This document shows, piece after piece, positions 17,623 through 26,882 of a DNA stretch of 64,000 nucleotides. Both the position numbers and the translations under genes were made by a program. The first letter of the stretch is position 1; each line of letters begins with the position of its first letter. This DNA is from Hymenobacter translucens (GTDB lineage Bacteria; Bacteroidota; Bacteroidia; Cytophagales; Hymenobacteraceae): the NCBI RefSeq assembly GCF_020685205.1, contig NZ_JAJERB010000008.1, positions 62,001 through 126,000 of the forward strand. Direction: 5' to 3'. Under the pieces are notes generated by a model. It did no database searches. It saw only the letters and a program-made list of their open reading frames with translations, and was not told the origin of the DNA.

Positions 17623-18876
17623 TTACGTGGAGGGCAGAGTTCGGGGCTCTCCTTTGCGGGCGGCCTCGGCTTCGTCTTCTTCCTCCTCATCCTCTTCCTC
17701 AAAGCCCATCCGGATTTTCTCGGCGGCTTCCTCGTGGTCAGACTCATCGGGCTCCTCGGCCTGGGCCTCCTGCTCGGCTTTGTCGTGGGGCTCGTAGCTG
17801 AGCTGCAGATAAATCGGGAAGTGGTCGGAGCCGATGTGGGGCAGCCGCTCGATGGCGGCCACCTTGAAGTGGGCCGAGTGAAACACGTGGTCGAGCGGCC
17901 AGCCCAGCCAGGGGTAGTCGGCGTGGAACGTGGGCAGCAAGCCCCGCCCGATGCGGGGGTCAAGCAGCCGGGTTAGACGGCGAAACAGCTCGGAAGTATG
18001 CGACCAGGCCACGTCGTTCATGTCACCGGCCACGATGGTAGGACCGTCGTGGCTTTGAATCTCCCGGCCCACGAGCAGCAGCTCAGCGTCGCGGCGGGTG
18101 GTGGTTTTGCTTTCTGCCGGGGCCGGGGGCTTGGGGTGCAGGCAGTGCACGCGCACCTCGGGTCCGCCTTCCGGGAGCTGAACGTAGCCGTGGAAAGACG
18201 GCACATCGTCGTCGAGCAGAAACCGGATCTGCGGGTCGCGCAGGGGCAGCCGGGAAAAGAACAGCAGGCCGTAGGTGTTGGGCAGCGGGGCGTAGGCCGT
18301 GTACGGGTGCGTTTTCTCCAGCCCTTTGAGCTCGTCGAGCCACCACTGGTCGGTTTCGACGGCCAGGATCAGGTCGGGGTTGCAGTCCTCGATAACCTTG
18401 AGGCAGCGGCCCGACTCGCGGTTGTACATCAGCACGTTGGTTACCACCATGCTCAGGTGACGGCGGCGGTCCGTTTTCGGGCGGGTGCTGTCGAGCACCT
18501 GCTTGCGCATCAGCGGGGTGTAGGGCGCAATGCGGTAGAACTGATAGACGGCGCACAGAGCCACCAGCACCATCCAGGCGTGGCCCGGCCAGCCGCCCTC
18601 ATCCCAGAAGTGCAGCAGCAAGCCGCCCAGCAGAGTAAGCACGGCCAGCCCGACGATCTGCAGGCGGGGAAAGTCGAAGATGCGGATCCACCACGCTTCC
18701 TTGCGCCACAACGGCAGCAGCGTGCCTATCACGGCGGCGCCGCCCAGCACGGCCACCAAGCCGCCGAGAATTTGCAGGAGAATATCTGGTAAGGAGCTGG
18801 GCACTCGCGGGAACGATGTGGGAAGGGTGGTGGGAAAGCAGAGCGGAAGATGCGGAGACCAGACGAAAAACAACAA
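17623..18876 (-). CDS. Membrane endonuclease/exonuclease/phosphatase-family protein with acidic tail
   Basis: 417 residues. Three hydrophobic segments at about 30-53, 70-88 and 98-115 precede an EEP catalytic domain: NVLMYNR (Asn ligand), DLILAVETD (Glu), HCLHPKPP, V-A-G-D-M-N-D and G-S-D-H-F-P-I with the catalytic Asp-His. The family includes nucleases and phosphodiesterases; with membrane helices, a periplasmic lipid or nucleic-acid substrate is possible. The last ~50 residues are strikingly acidic (long E/D runs). It lies 45 bases after purE on the same strand. The start is uncertain because no other Met precedes the second helix. Confidence 0.83.
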   Translation of the reverse strand: MLFFVWSPHLPLCFPTTLPTSFPRVPSSLPDILLQILGGLVAVLGGAAVIGTLLPLWRKEAWWIRIFDFPRLQIVGLAVLTLLGGLLLHFWDEGGWPGHAWMVLVALCAVYQFYRIAPYTPLMRKQVLDSTRPKTDRRRHLSMVVTNVLMYNRESGRCLKVIEDCNPDLILAVETDQWWLDELKGLEKTHPYTAYAPLPNTYGLLFFSRLPLRDPQIRFLLDDDVPSFHGYVQLPEGGPEVRVHCLHPKPPAPAESKTTTRRDAELLLVGREIQSHDGPTIVAGDMNDVAWSHTSELFRRLTRLLDPRIGRGLLPTFHADYPWLGWPLDHVFHSAHFKVAAIERLPHIGSDHFPIYLQLSYEPHDKAEQEAQAEEPDESDHEEAAEKIRMGFEEEDEEEEDEAEAARKGEPRTLPST

Positions 18877-18921
18877 TCCTAGTGGCCCGGCTCGGCTTTC
18901 TACGGCTTTCGTACGGCGGAG

Positions 18922-19470
18922 TTAAATGTCGTCGTTGAAACCGCCCTTGCGCAGCTCGTCAATCGTGCGCATCACTTTATCTTTTAGGGAGCTACGGTAC
19001 TTTTCCAGCACGTCGGCCAGGCGGGCGTTGCTGAGCCCCAGAATCTGGGTGGCCAGCACGGCGGCGTTGGTAGCCGCGTCGATGGCGACGGTGGCCACGG
19101 GCACGCCCACCGGCATCTGCAGCATCGAGAGTACCGAATCGATGCCCCGGATGGAGGTGGTGGAGTTGATAGGCACCCCGATGACGGGAATCGTGGTAAA
19201 GGCCGCCACCATGCCGGGCAGGTGGGCCGCCCCGCCCCCGCCGGCAATAATCACGCGCAGCCCCCGCTTGCGGGCCGACTCGGCATATTCCACCATGCGG
19301 TGCGGAGTGCGGTGGGGCGACACCAGGGTTATCTCATAGGGAATGGCGAACTGCCGGAGCAGCTCGGCAGCGGCACCCATGATTTTCAGATCAGACTGAC
19401 TCCCCATGATGATGCCCACAATGGGTGTGTCGCGGATATCGTTGGGAGCGGGAGCTTCGGTAGAGGTCAT
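18922..19470 (-). CDS. purE: N5-carboxyaminoimidazole ribonucleotide mutase
   Basis: 182 residues. Catalyses conversion of N5-CAIR to CAIR in de novo purine synthesis. Signatures: GIIMGSQSDL, SPHRTPHRM with the catalytic His, GGGGAAHLPGM and PINSTTS. The size and sequence fit class I PurE, which requires PurK; purK is not adjacent. ATG at 19470 is preferred over one nine codons upstream because the family starts near there. Probably heads an operon with the EEP-family gene. Confidence 0.96.
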   Translation of the reverse strand: MTSTEAPAPNDIRDTPIVGIIMGSQSDLKIMGAAAELLRQFAIPYEITLVSPHRTPHRMVEYAESARKRGLRVIIAGGGGAAHLPGMVAAFTTIPVIGVPINSTTSIRGIDSVLSMLQMPVGVPVATVAIDAATNAAVLATQILGLSNARLADVLEKYRSSLKDKVMRTIDELRKGGFNDDI

Positions 19471-19613
19471 TAAGCAAAGTAAAAGCAGCGAAGCCAACGA
19501 GGCTGGCGGCTATGCATACGGGCCGGCGGCCGGTGTTGGCTTTCCAAATCTAGCAATTTGCTAGGTTCGCCCCGGTGGTTTCCGCTTACATTTACGCGCC
19601 GCTGCTCCGATTT

Positions 19614-20234
19614 ATGGATAACATTCTGCTCGCCACCTTCACTACGCTGTTTTCGGTCGTGAATCCGTTCGGGGCCATGCCCGTGTTTCTGACGCTAACC
19701 GAAGCCGATTCCCCGTCGGAGCGGATGCAGACCGGGCTGCGGGCTTGCCTGTATATGGTGGGCGTCCTCACGGTGTCGTTTTTCGCCGGCCAGTACATTC
19801 TCAACTTTTTCGGCATCAACATCCACCATCTGCGCATCGCCGGGGGCATTCTGCTGATGCGCTCGGCCTTCGACCTGCTCACGCCCGGCGGCAACCGCGA
19901 CCGGGTAGGCCCCGATGCGCTGGAGGAAAGCAAGCACAAGGACGACATTTCCTTTACCCCCCTGGCCATGCCCATGCTGTCGGGCCCCGGCTCGATGGCG
20001 GTCTGCATCGGCCTGTTCACCGAAAAGCTGAGCTACACCGACATCAGCCTGATCCTGCTCGGCTTTGTGCTGGTGGCCCTGGCCAGCTACATTATCCTGA
20101 TGTCGTCGTTGCGGCTGACCCGCTTTCTGGGCCGGCCCGGCATGGCGGCCCTGGCCCGCATTATGGGCTTCATCACATTGGCCATCGGCGTCAATTTTCT
20201 GGCCTCCGCCATCAAGGCGCTGTTCGTGGAATAG
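19614..20234 (+). CDS. MarC family (UPF0056) integral membrane protein
   Basis: 206 residues with six predicted membrane helices. The opening FTTLFSVVNPFGAMPVFLTLT, the segment F-T-P-L-A-M-P-M-L-S-G-P-G-S, and the final AIGVNFLASAIKAL are characteristic of MarC/YchE/YhgN proteins. The family's function is unknown; an earlier link to multiple antibiotic resistance was not upheld. ATG at 19614 gives the standard N-terminus, so the upstream GTG is not used. Nine bases separate it from the next gene, suggesting an operon. Confidence 0.92.
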   Translation: MDNILLATFTTLFSVVNPFGAMPVFLTLTEADSPSERMQTGLRACLYMVGVLTVSFFAGQYILNFFGINIHHLRIAGGILLMRSAFDLLTPGGNRDRVGPDALEESKHKDDISFTPLAMPMLSGPGSMAVCIGLFTEKLSYTDISLILLGFVLVALASYIILMSSLRLTRFLGRPGMAALARIMGFITLAIGVNFLASAIKALFVE

Positions 20235-20243
20235 GCTACTGAG

Positions 20244-20756
20244 ATGAGTCGGTTTCCGCTTTTCCTGCTGGTCCTGCTGTTCCTTTCCGGCGGACTGGCC
20301 GTCTGCCGCTACTCGCCTCAGCTAGCGTCGCGACCGGCTGCCCCGGCGTCTGCTCCTTACCAGATCGGCTTTCACCTCAAGAACAACAGCGAAGCCCAGC
20401 CGGAAACGGATCTACGCGTGCAGTGGGATGCGAAGCCTGTTGCGCTGGATACGCTGCGGTACACGAGCAGCTCGGCCGGGGTAAAGCATCATCAGCTGAC
20501 TACGACGCCCGGCGAGCATCTTCTGCGGATTGTAAACCAGCGCAACCAGTTACAGCTGGATACCACCGTTGTGGTGCGGGAACCGGAGACAAACGTATTC
20601 ATCACGTTTGCCTACCGAACGTTTACAGACGAGCAGCTGGCCCAAATCCGGGCGTCGGATCCGCCGGAAGGAGTCGAGGCGGTAGTAGCGGCCCTTTCGG
20701 AGCCCAAAAGCCTGGTCGTGCACATCGCGCACGGCCCGATTTCACCGATTGATTAA
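20244..20756 (+). CDS. Exported protein of unknown function
   Basis: 170 residues beginning with a hydrophobic segment (6-22, ...GGLAVCRYS), either a signal anchor or an atypical lipoprotein signal with Val before Cys. The mature part is beta-rich (FHLKNNSEAQPETDLRVQWD, HLLRIVNQRNQLQLDTTVVV) and may be an Ig-like or carboxypeptidase-regulatory-like fold, but this is a guess. It probably shares a transcript with the MarC gene. Confidence 0.65.
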   Translation: MSRFPLFLLVLLFLSGGLAVCRYSPQLASRPAAPASAPYQIGFHLKNNSEAQPETDLRVQWDAKPVALDTLRYTSSSAGVKHHQLTTTPGEHLLRIVNQRNQLQLDTTVVVREPETNVFITFAYRTFTDEQLAQIRASDPPEGVEAVVAALSEPKSLVVHIAHGPISPID

Positions 20757-20796
20757 CCAGGAAAGGCAGACGGTGGGTCCGTGCGGGTTCCGGGGC

Positions 20797-20804
20797 TATC
20801 TTTG
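20797..20804 (+). promoter_or_regulatory. Bacteroidota -7 element for hemE
   Basis: TATCTTTG, a perfect match to TAnnTTTG, 21 bases before the hemE ATG. No clear -33 TTG element is present at the usual spacing. Confidence 0.6.
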
Positions 20805-20825
20805 CGGCCCGAAACTGCTGAACCC

Positions 20826-21872
<1,047 letters not shown>

Positions 21873-21895
21873 TAAGCCTCCTTCAGTATACCTTA

Positions 21896-21930
21896 GGGCA
21901 CCCGGCGCAGTCGTTCCGGGTGCCTTTTTT
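21896..21930 (+). terminator. Rho-independent terminator after hemE
   Basis: Stem ggcacccgg/ccgggtgcc followed by T6. Confidence 0.88.
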
Positions 21931-21940
21931 ATTGCTGACA

Positions 21941-22273
21941 ATGGCTATCCTCACGAAAGGCTCCCGCAGAATTGTAGTCGATGAACAGCCTTTTCGGTGG
22001 CGGGTCCGCCATAAGCCAACGTATGGGCAGAGCCTTTGCTGGGCTACCATCGGGTTATGCGTTGCGGCTGAAGGCGGGCAAGGAGCAGTACTTATTGTAA
22101 GCACCGCGCAGTATCACCCTGAAAATTGGTTTAATACCCCGCTTGAGCCGGTTCTTCCGCATCAGGTAGCCGATTCCATTCAGCTAGCGAAAAAACTCGG
22201 TTGGCAGCCGCTGAAAGCAGGCAAGCCATTCTGGCTGGACTATGAGTCATCAGCCCGGCTGGTGTTTCCTTAG
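21941..22273 (+). CDS. Small conserved protein of unknown function
   Basis: 110 residues starting MAILTKGSRRIVVDEQPFRW. The pattern G-S-R-R-I-V-V-D-x-x-x-F-R-W-R-V-R followed by a P-x-N-W segment and a C-terminal amphipathic helix resembles a family of short, soluble hypothetical proteins found in several phyla; no activity is known to me. Codon use and GC content match neighbours, so it is probably a real gene. It starts ten bases after the hemE terminator. Confidence 0.62.
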   Translation: MAILTKGSRRIVVDEQPFRWRVRHKPTYGQSLCWATIGLCVAAEGGQGAVLIVSTAQYHPENWFNTPLEPVLPHQVADSIQLAKKLGWQPLKAGKPFWLDYESSARLVFP

Positions 22274-22299
22274 CGGAACAGCTACTTCGCTTAGCCAGG

Positions 22300-23316
22300 C
22301 TAATCCGCCAGCAAACCGGTCTGACGGGCTTCCTGGAGAAGCAGCTCCTTTTCGATGGGCACCACGCCGACCTGCTCGCACACCAGGCCACCACCAAGGT
22401 TAGCCAGGGCGGCCAGCAGCTCGGGCGCGAGCCCCAGGGCCACGCACAGGGCCGCAATGCTGATAACGGTGTCGCCGGCGCCGGACACGTCGGAGATGGC
22501 GCGCAGGTGAGCGGGAATGTGGTTCCGGGCTGCGCCGTTGTCGACATACACACCCCGTTCCGATAAGGTCACCAGTACGATTTCGGGCATCAGCACCTCA
22601 CGCAGGCGGGCTACGGCGGCTTCGAACTGAGGCTGGTCGTCGTCGGTGTTTTCGAAGTCCATCTTCAGCCCTTCGCGCAGCTCCTTGAGGTTGGGCTTGA
22701 ACAGCGTGCAGTGCTGGTAGGCCAGGAAGTTGCGGCGCTTGGGGTCTACTACCGTCGGGATGCCCCGCTCCCGGGCCAGCTCAATAAAGCGGGCAATGCT
22801 GGCCGAGTTCAGAACGCCCTTGTCGTAGTCCTCAAACACCACCACGTCGGCCTGGCTGAGCAGCGTCTCGTACCGGGCTTCCAGGGCCCGGGCCTCGGTC
22901 ACGCTCAGGTCGGTTTCCACTTCGGAGTCGATGCGGAGCAGGTGCTGCCCGGCGGCCAGGATGCGCTGCTTCACGGTGGTGGGGCGCTCGGCGCTGCGCA
23001 CAATGCCCGCGGCCGACAGCTCGTGCTGCCCCAGCAGGCGCAGAAGCTGGTCGCCGCCCCCGTCCTCCCCTACCACGGCGCACAAAAGCGGCGTGGCACC
23101 CAGGGCCTGCACGTTCAGGGCCACGTTGGCGGCTCCGCCCAGGCGCTGCTCGGTCCGGCTCACGTTCACCACCGGTACCGGCGCTTCGGGCGAGAGGCGC
23201 GTGGACTTTCCCCACACGTAGGCGTCGACCATCACGTCGCCCACGATGAGCACGGTAAGGCGGTTGAAGGCAGCGAAAAGTCCGGAAAGCGTCTGGGTTT
23301 GCGCGGAAGCAGGCAT
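22300..23316 (-). CDS. D-glycero-beta-D-manno-heptose-7-phosphate kinase (RfaE1-like, PfkB family)
   Basis: 338 residues. A ribokinase-fold sugar kinase: LIVGDVMVDAYVWG at the N-terminus, LGGAANVALNVQALG, and the ATP/anion-hole motif DVSGAGDTV. The resemblance is closest to the N-terminal half of HldE/RfaE, which phosphorylates heptose-7-phosphate at C1 for ADP-heptose and lipopolysaccharide core synthesis. The nucleotidyltransferase half is missing, as in the split RfaE1 form. Other PfkB kinases cannot be excluded. The leading residues 1-18 may be slightly too long. Confidence 0.85.
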   Translation of the reverse strand: MPASAQTQTLSGLFAAFNRLTVLIVGDVMVDAYVWGKSTRLSPEAPVPVVNVSRTEQRLGGAANVALNVQALGATPLLCAVVGEDGGGDQLLRLLGQHELSAAGIVRSAERPTTVKQRILAAGQHLLRIDSEVETDLSVTEARALEARYETLLSQADVVVFEDYDKGVLNSASIARFIELARERGIPTVVDPKRRNFLAYQHCTLFKPNLKELREGLKMDFENTDDDQPQFEAAVARLREVLMPEIVLVTLSERGVYVDNGAARNHIPAHLRAISDVSGAGDTVISIAALCVALGLAPELLAALANLGGGLVCEQVGVVPIEKELLLQEARQTGLLAD

Positions 23317-23333
23317 TGGGCAGAATAAGGAAC

Positions 23334-23529
23334 AAAGCTAATAGCTATTAGCTGATAGCGGTTAGCTTTTGGGCTTAGCCCTATTTCCTTTCTTTTCAGC
23401 ATAAGCTGAATAGCCACTAACCCAGACCCATAAAAACAGATGAAGGGACGCGCTCAGGCACGTCCCTTCATCCACCGGAAGCTGCTTACAATAAAAGCTA
23501 ACTGCCAACGGCTATCATCAGCTAACAGC
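23334..23529. repeat. Inverted repeat of the AGCTAACAGC family around the aspartate aminotransferase 3' end
   Basis: Left arm 23334-23370 (aaagctaatagctattagct...gttagctttt) and right arm 23493-23529 (aaaagctaactgcc...agctaacagc) are imperfect reverse complements with about 120 bases between them. The right arm overlaps the last codons and stop of the aminotransferase gene. The same repeat vocabulary occurs at 60204-60370 and 56486-56515. Confidence 0.75.
23439..23472 (-). terminator. Terminator of the aminotransferase gene
   Basis: Perfect 12-base stem (23439-23450 and 23461-23472); read leftward it is followed by a TGTTTTTATG run. It lies within the AGCTAACAGC inverted-repeat locus. Confidence 0.8.
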
Positions 23530-24738
23530 CAGTTTCGCCAGACTCACCTTGATGCGGCGGAAGGCTTCGACCAGCTTCTCATCGGCCGCGGCCGTGCTGA
23601 AGCGGATGCAGTTGGGGGCCCCGAAGGCTTCGCCGGTCACGGCCGCCACGTGGGCGTCGTTGAGCAGGTACATGGCCAGATCGGTGGCAGTGCGGATTTC
23701 GGTGCCGTCGGAAGTAGTGGCGCCGAAGTAGGCCGACACGTCGGGGAAGATGTAAAAGGCGCCGCTGGGCGTGGGCGTGCGGAAACCGGGAATGTCTTTC
23801 ACCTGTTCCAGCACCAGGTCGCGGCGGCGGCGGTAGGCTTCCACCATCTCATCGGCCGAAGAGCGCCCACCCTGCAGCGCGGCCAGGGCGGCGCGCTGGG
23901 CAATGGAGCAGGTGCCGGACGTAATCTGGCTTTGCATCTTCTCGCAGGCGGCGGCAATTTCGGGGCGGGCGGCAATGTAGCCCACGCGCCAGCCCGTCAT
24001 GGCGTACCCTTTGGAAAAGCCGTTGACGGTGATGACGCGGTCCTTGATTTCGTCGAACTGCGCCAGGCTGGCGTGCTCCCCCACGAAATTGATGTACTCG
24101 TAGATTTCGTCGGCCAGCACGTGTACCTGCGGATGGCGGGCTACCACGGCGGCAATGGCAGCCAGCTCCTCCCGGCTGAACACGGCCCCGGTGGGGTTGC
24201 AGGGCGAGGAGTACATGATCAGCTTGGTGCGCTCCGTAATCACCTCCTCCAGCTGCTCGGCCGTGGCCTTGTAGTCGTTTTCGAGGGTCCCGATAAGCGC
24301 GACGGTCACGCCTTCGGCCAGCTTCACCATCTCCTCGTAGCTAACCCAGTAGGGAGCCAGCACGATGACTTCGTCGCCGGGGTTTACCAGGCTCATCACC
24401 ACGTTGGCCAGGGCCTGCTTGGCCCCGGTGCTGACCACGATGTTTTCGCGGGCGTAGTCGAGGTTGTTTTCGCGCTTGAGCTTATCGGCAATGGCCTGGC
24501 GCAGCTCGGGGTAGCCGGGCACGGGCGTGTAGAAGGTATAGCCGTCGTCGATAGCCTTTTTGGCGGCGTCCTTGATGTACTGGGGCGTCTGAAAGTCAGG
24601 CTCGCCAAAGCTCAGGCTGATGACGTCGATGCCCTGAGCCGCCAGCTCCCGGCCTTTCTTGGCCATGGCAATGGTCTGGGATTCCTGCAGGGCGCTGATG
24701 CGGTCCGACAGGTACGAGCGGGTGAGCGTGGTGGGCAT
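23518..24738 (-). CDS. Aspartate aminotransferase, class I PLP-dependent
   Basis: 406 residues. Transfers the amino group of aspartate to 2-oxoglutarate. Motifs: SFGEPDF, GYTFYTPVPG, STGAKQAL, SSPCNPTG, ADEIYEY and the PLP lysine in FSKGYAMTGWRVGY. This is the subgroup I-gamma (AspC/AatA-like) type found in Bacillus and Thermus, some of which also accept prephenate. The C-terminal four residues (LAVS) are encoded by the intergenic repeat arm. Confidence 0.92.
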   Translation of the reverse strand: MPTTLTRSYLSDRISALQESQTIAMAKKGRELAAQGIDVISLSFGEPDFQTPQYIKDAAKKAIDDGYTFYTPVPGYPELRQAIADKLKRENNLDYARENIVVSTGAKQALANVVMSLVNPGDEVIVLAPYWVSYEEMVKLAEGVTVALIGTLENDYKATAEQLEEVITERTKLIMYSSPCNPTGAVFSREELAAIAAVVARHPQVHVLADEIYEYINFVGEHASLAQFDEIKDRVITVNGFSKGYAMTGWRVGYIAARPEIAAACEKMQSQITSGTCSIAQRAALAALQGGRSSADEMVEAYRRRRDLVLEQVKDIPGFRTPTPSGAFYIFPDVSAYFGATTSDGTEIRTATDLAMYLLNDAHVAAVTGEAFGAPNCIRFSTAAADEKLVEAFRRIKVSLAKLAVS

Positions 24739-24830
24739 AAAGCGGGCAGGGTCAATGGTGGGAGTGGGAATACAAAAGTACGAATTCGCCCGCGGATTAG
24801 CTGTTGCGGAGCTTTCCGCCCCGGCTCCCG

Positions 24831-26882
24831 CTACTCCCCTTCCCGGCCCAGCTGCCGGAAGCAGCGCAGCACGATTCCCAGATCGGTGGAGGGCTCGTAG
24901 TCCTTGGCGTAGAGCAGCTCCAGGCGGCGGCGCGTGGCCGTGGTGAGCGGAGCGGCGGCCGTGGCCACGTCGGCCGCCGAGAGAATAGCCTCGGCCGTGC
25001 GGCGCGGCGCGGCGGCGTAGCGCAGGCCTACCCAGGAGCGGCGGCCCAGCAGCACGCGCAGGCAGTTGCGCACAAAGCCGGCCTTGCGCTCCACCAGCCC
25101 CACCGTGAGCGGTAAGCCCAGCAGAAAGCCTAGGCTGAGCAGCACGTTGAGCACCCGCTTATTGCGCACCTGCTGGGGCTGAAACAGGTTCAGGGCAATG
25201 TCGAGGGTGTAGTAGTCGCCGGGGCTGTCCTTGCCCGAGCTGCCGATGATGTACTCGCTGTCTTCGGGCAGGATCTTGTACGCCACCGGCTGCTGCTGCT
25301 GCAAACTGACCATCAAAGCAATAATCTGGCTGGCCGACAAGTCCTTGCCGCAGAAAATCAGCTCGTCGAGGGCGTAGATGCGGATAATCTCGTCGAGTTG
25401 CCGCACCTCGCCCAGATGGTCTTCGGCAGGCATTGGGGAAGCCGCGGAGCCAGCTTCCGGCAGTTCCGCGTCGGGCGTGACGTAGCCGATGATGCGGGCC
25501 TGCACGCCGGCGGCTTCGAGCAGGTGGCGCACCCGCCGGCTTTCGGGGGCCGAGCCCACGATGGCAATGTTCTTATGGGGCCGCTCATTCAGGCGCAGGT
25601 CGCGGTAGCGCAGAAAGTGCGACGCCATACGCCGGCCCACCAGCGCGGCCACGGCCCAGGCCCCGCCCAGAATGATAAGCGCCTTGGAGAAGCGGTAGGC
25701 GTCGAAGAAGTTGGAAACAGCCGAAATCAGCACCGTGCCCACGAAGATGCCCCGAACGATGCGCCCGGTTTTGGCTGGCTGGTCGTAGCCCCCGCTGAAG
25801 TACGCCGACACCAGCCACACCAGGATGTAGGCCGGCACCGCCACGCCCATAAATGCCGGCGGGTAGTCGGTGCGCACGTACTTGTGGTTGTCTTCCCAGT
25901 ACGACTTCAGAAAGTACATGCCCCCGTAGATCAGGCCGGCGTCGAGCAGCACGGGCAGGGCGCGCACCGCTAGGCGCTGGGCCACGGCCATACCCGCCCG
26001 CAGCCAGATGGCCCCGTTGATGAGCAGGGAAAACGTGCCGGCCCGGTTCGGGGCGAAGTGCTTGCGGGCGAAGATGACCATGGCGCGGTAGAACACGAAC
26101 ACGTAGTTCACGCTGGTGCGCTTGGTGCTTTCGCCCTTGTAGTGGATGATGCGGGTGCCGGGGAAGTAGTAGTTTTTCCAGCCGCCCTGGGTGAGCCGGT
26201 ACGAGAGGTCGATGTCCTCGCCGTACATAAAGTAGTCCTCGTCGAGCAGACCGACTTCCTTTAGGGCCGCGGCCCGCAGCAACATGAACGCCCCGCTCAG
26301 CACCTCAATCTCGTGGGTCTGGTCTTTGTCGAGAAAGCCGAGGTGATAGCGGCCAAAGGTGCGCGACTTCGGAAACAAACTGGCCAGCCCGAAGATCTTG
26401 TAGAACGCCACCGACGGCGTGGGCAGGCCGCGCTTGCTTTCGGGCAGAAACTTGCCTTGCCCGTCGAGCATCTTCACGCCCAGCCCGCCGGCGCGGGGGT
26501 GCTGGTCCATAAAGTCGCAGCAGGCCCGGAAGGTGTCTTCCTCGACTACCGTGTCGGGGTTGAGCAGCAGCACGTACTCGCCTTTGGCAATCCGGATGGC
26601 CTGGTTGTTGGCCTTACTGAACCCGGGGTTGTCCTTGTTCTCGATCAGTATGACTTCCGGAAACCGGGCCCGCACCATGGCCACCGAACCGTCGACGGAG
26701 TTGTTATCAACCACGAATACCTCCACGGCCTCGCCCCACTTCTCCACTGCCCGCCGCACCGACAGCAGCGCCTGCTCCAGAAAGTAGCAGACGTTGTAGT
26801 TGACGATGACGACGGAGAGCTTAACGGTATCGGGCACGATTAGGGGCAACGGACCGCGAAAGTTAAGCAGAGTTTGCCTCAC
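24831..26882 (-). CDS. Fusion of family 2 glycosyltransferase and glycosylphosphotransferase-like membrane/Rossmann region
   Basis: 683 residues. Residues about 22-260 are a GT2 domain (LSVVIVNYNVCYF, FVVDNNS, LLLNPDTVV, MYGEDIDLSYRL), like rhamnosyltransferases. Then come several membrane helices (about 320-420) and a Rossmann-like region (NIAIVGSAPESRRVRHLLEA, 450-580) resembling the CoA_binding_3 half of polyprenyl glycosylphosphotransferases, but the C-terminal catalytic sugar-transferase domain is absent. Likely role: surface polysaccharide assembly at the inner membrane. The proposed GTG start at 26882 overlaps the ackA stop; an internal GTG (VPDTVKLS) is an alternative. Confidence 0.82.
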   Translation of the reverse strand: MRQTLLNFRGPLPLIVPDTVKLSVVIVNYNVCYFLEQALLSVRRAVEKWGEAVEVFVVDNNSVDGSVAMVRARFPEVILIENKDNPGFSKANNQAIRIAKGEYVLLLNPDTVVEEDTFRACCDFMDQHPRAGGLGVKMLDGQGKFLPESKRGLPTPSVAFYKIFGLASLFPKSRTFGRYHLGFLDKDQTHEIEVLSGAFMLLRAAALKEVGLLDEDYFMYGEDIDLSYRLTQGGWKNYYFPGTRIIHYKGESTKRTSVNYVFVFYRAMVIFARKHFAPNRAGTFSLLINGAIWLRAGMAVAQRLAVRALPVLLDAGLIYGGMYFLKSYWEDNHKYVRTDYPPAFMGVAVPAYILVWLVSAYFSGGYDQPAKTGRIVRGIFVGTVLISAVSNFFDAYRFSKALIILGGAWAVAALVGRRMASHFLRYRDLRLNERPHKNIAIVGSAPESRRVRHLLEAAGVQARIIGYVTPDAELPEAGSAASPMPAEDHLGEVRQLDEIIRIYALDELIFCGKDLSASQIIALMVSLQQQQPVAYKILPEDSEYIIGSSGKDSPGDYYTLDIALNLFQPQQVRNKRVLNVLLSLGFLLGLPLTVGLVERKAGFVRNCLRVLLGRRSWVGLRYAAAPRRTAEAILSAADVATAAAPLTTATRRRLELLYAKDYEPSTDLGIVLRCFRQLGREGE

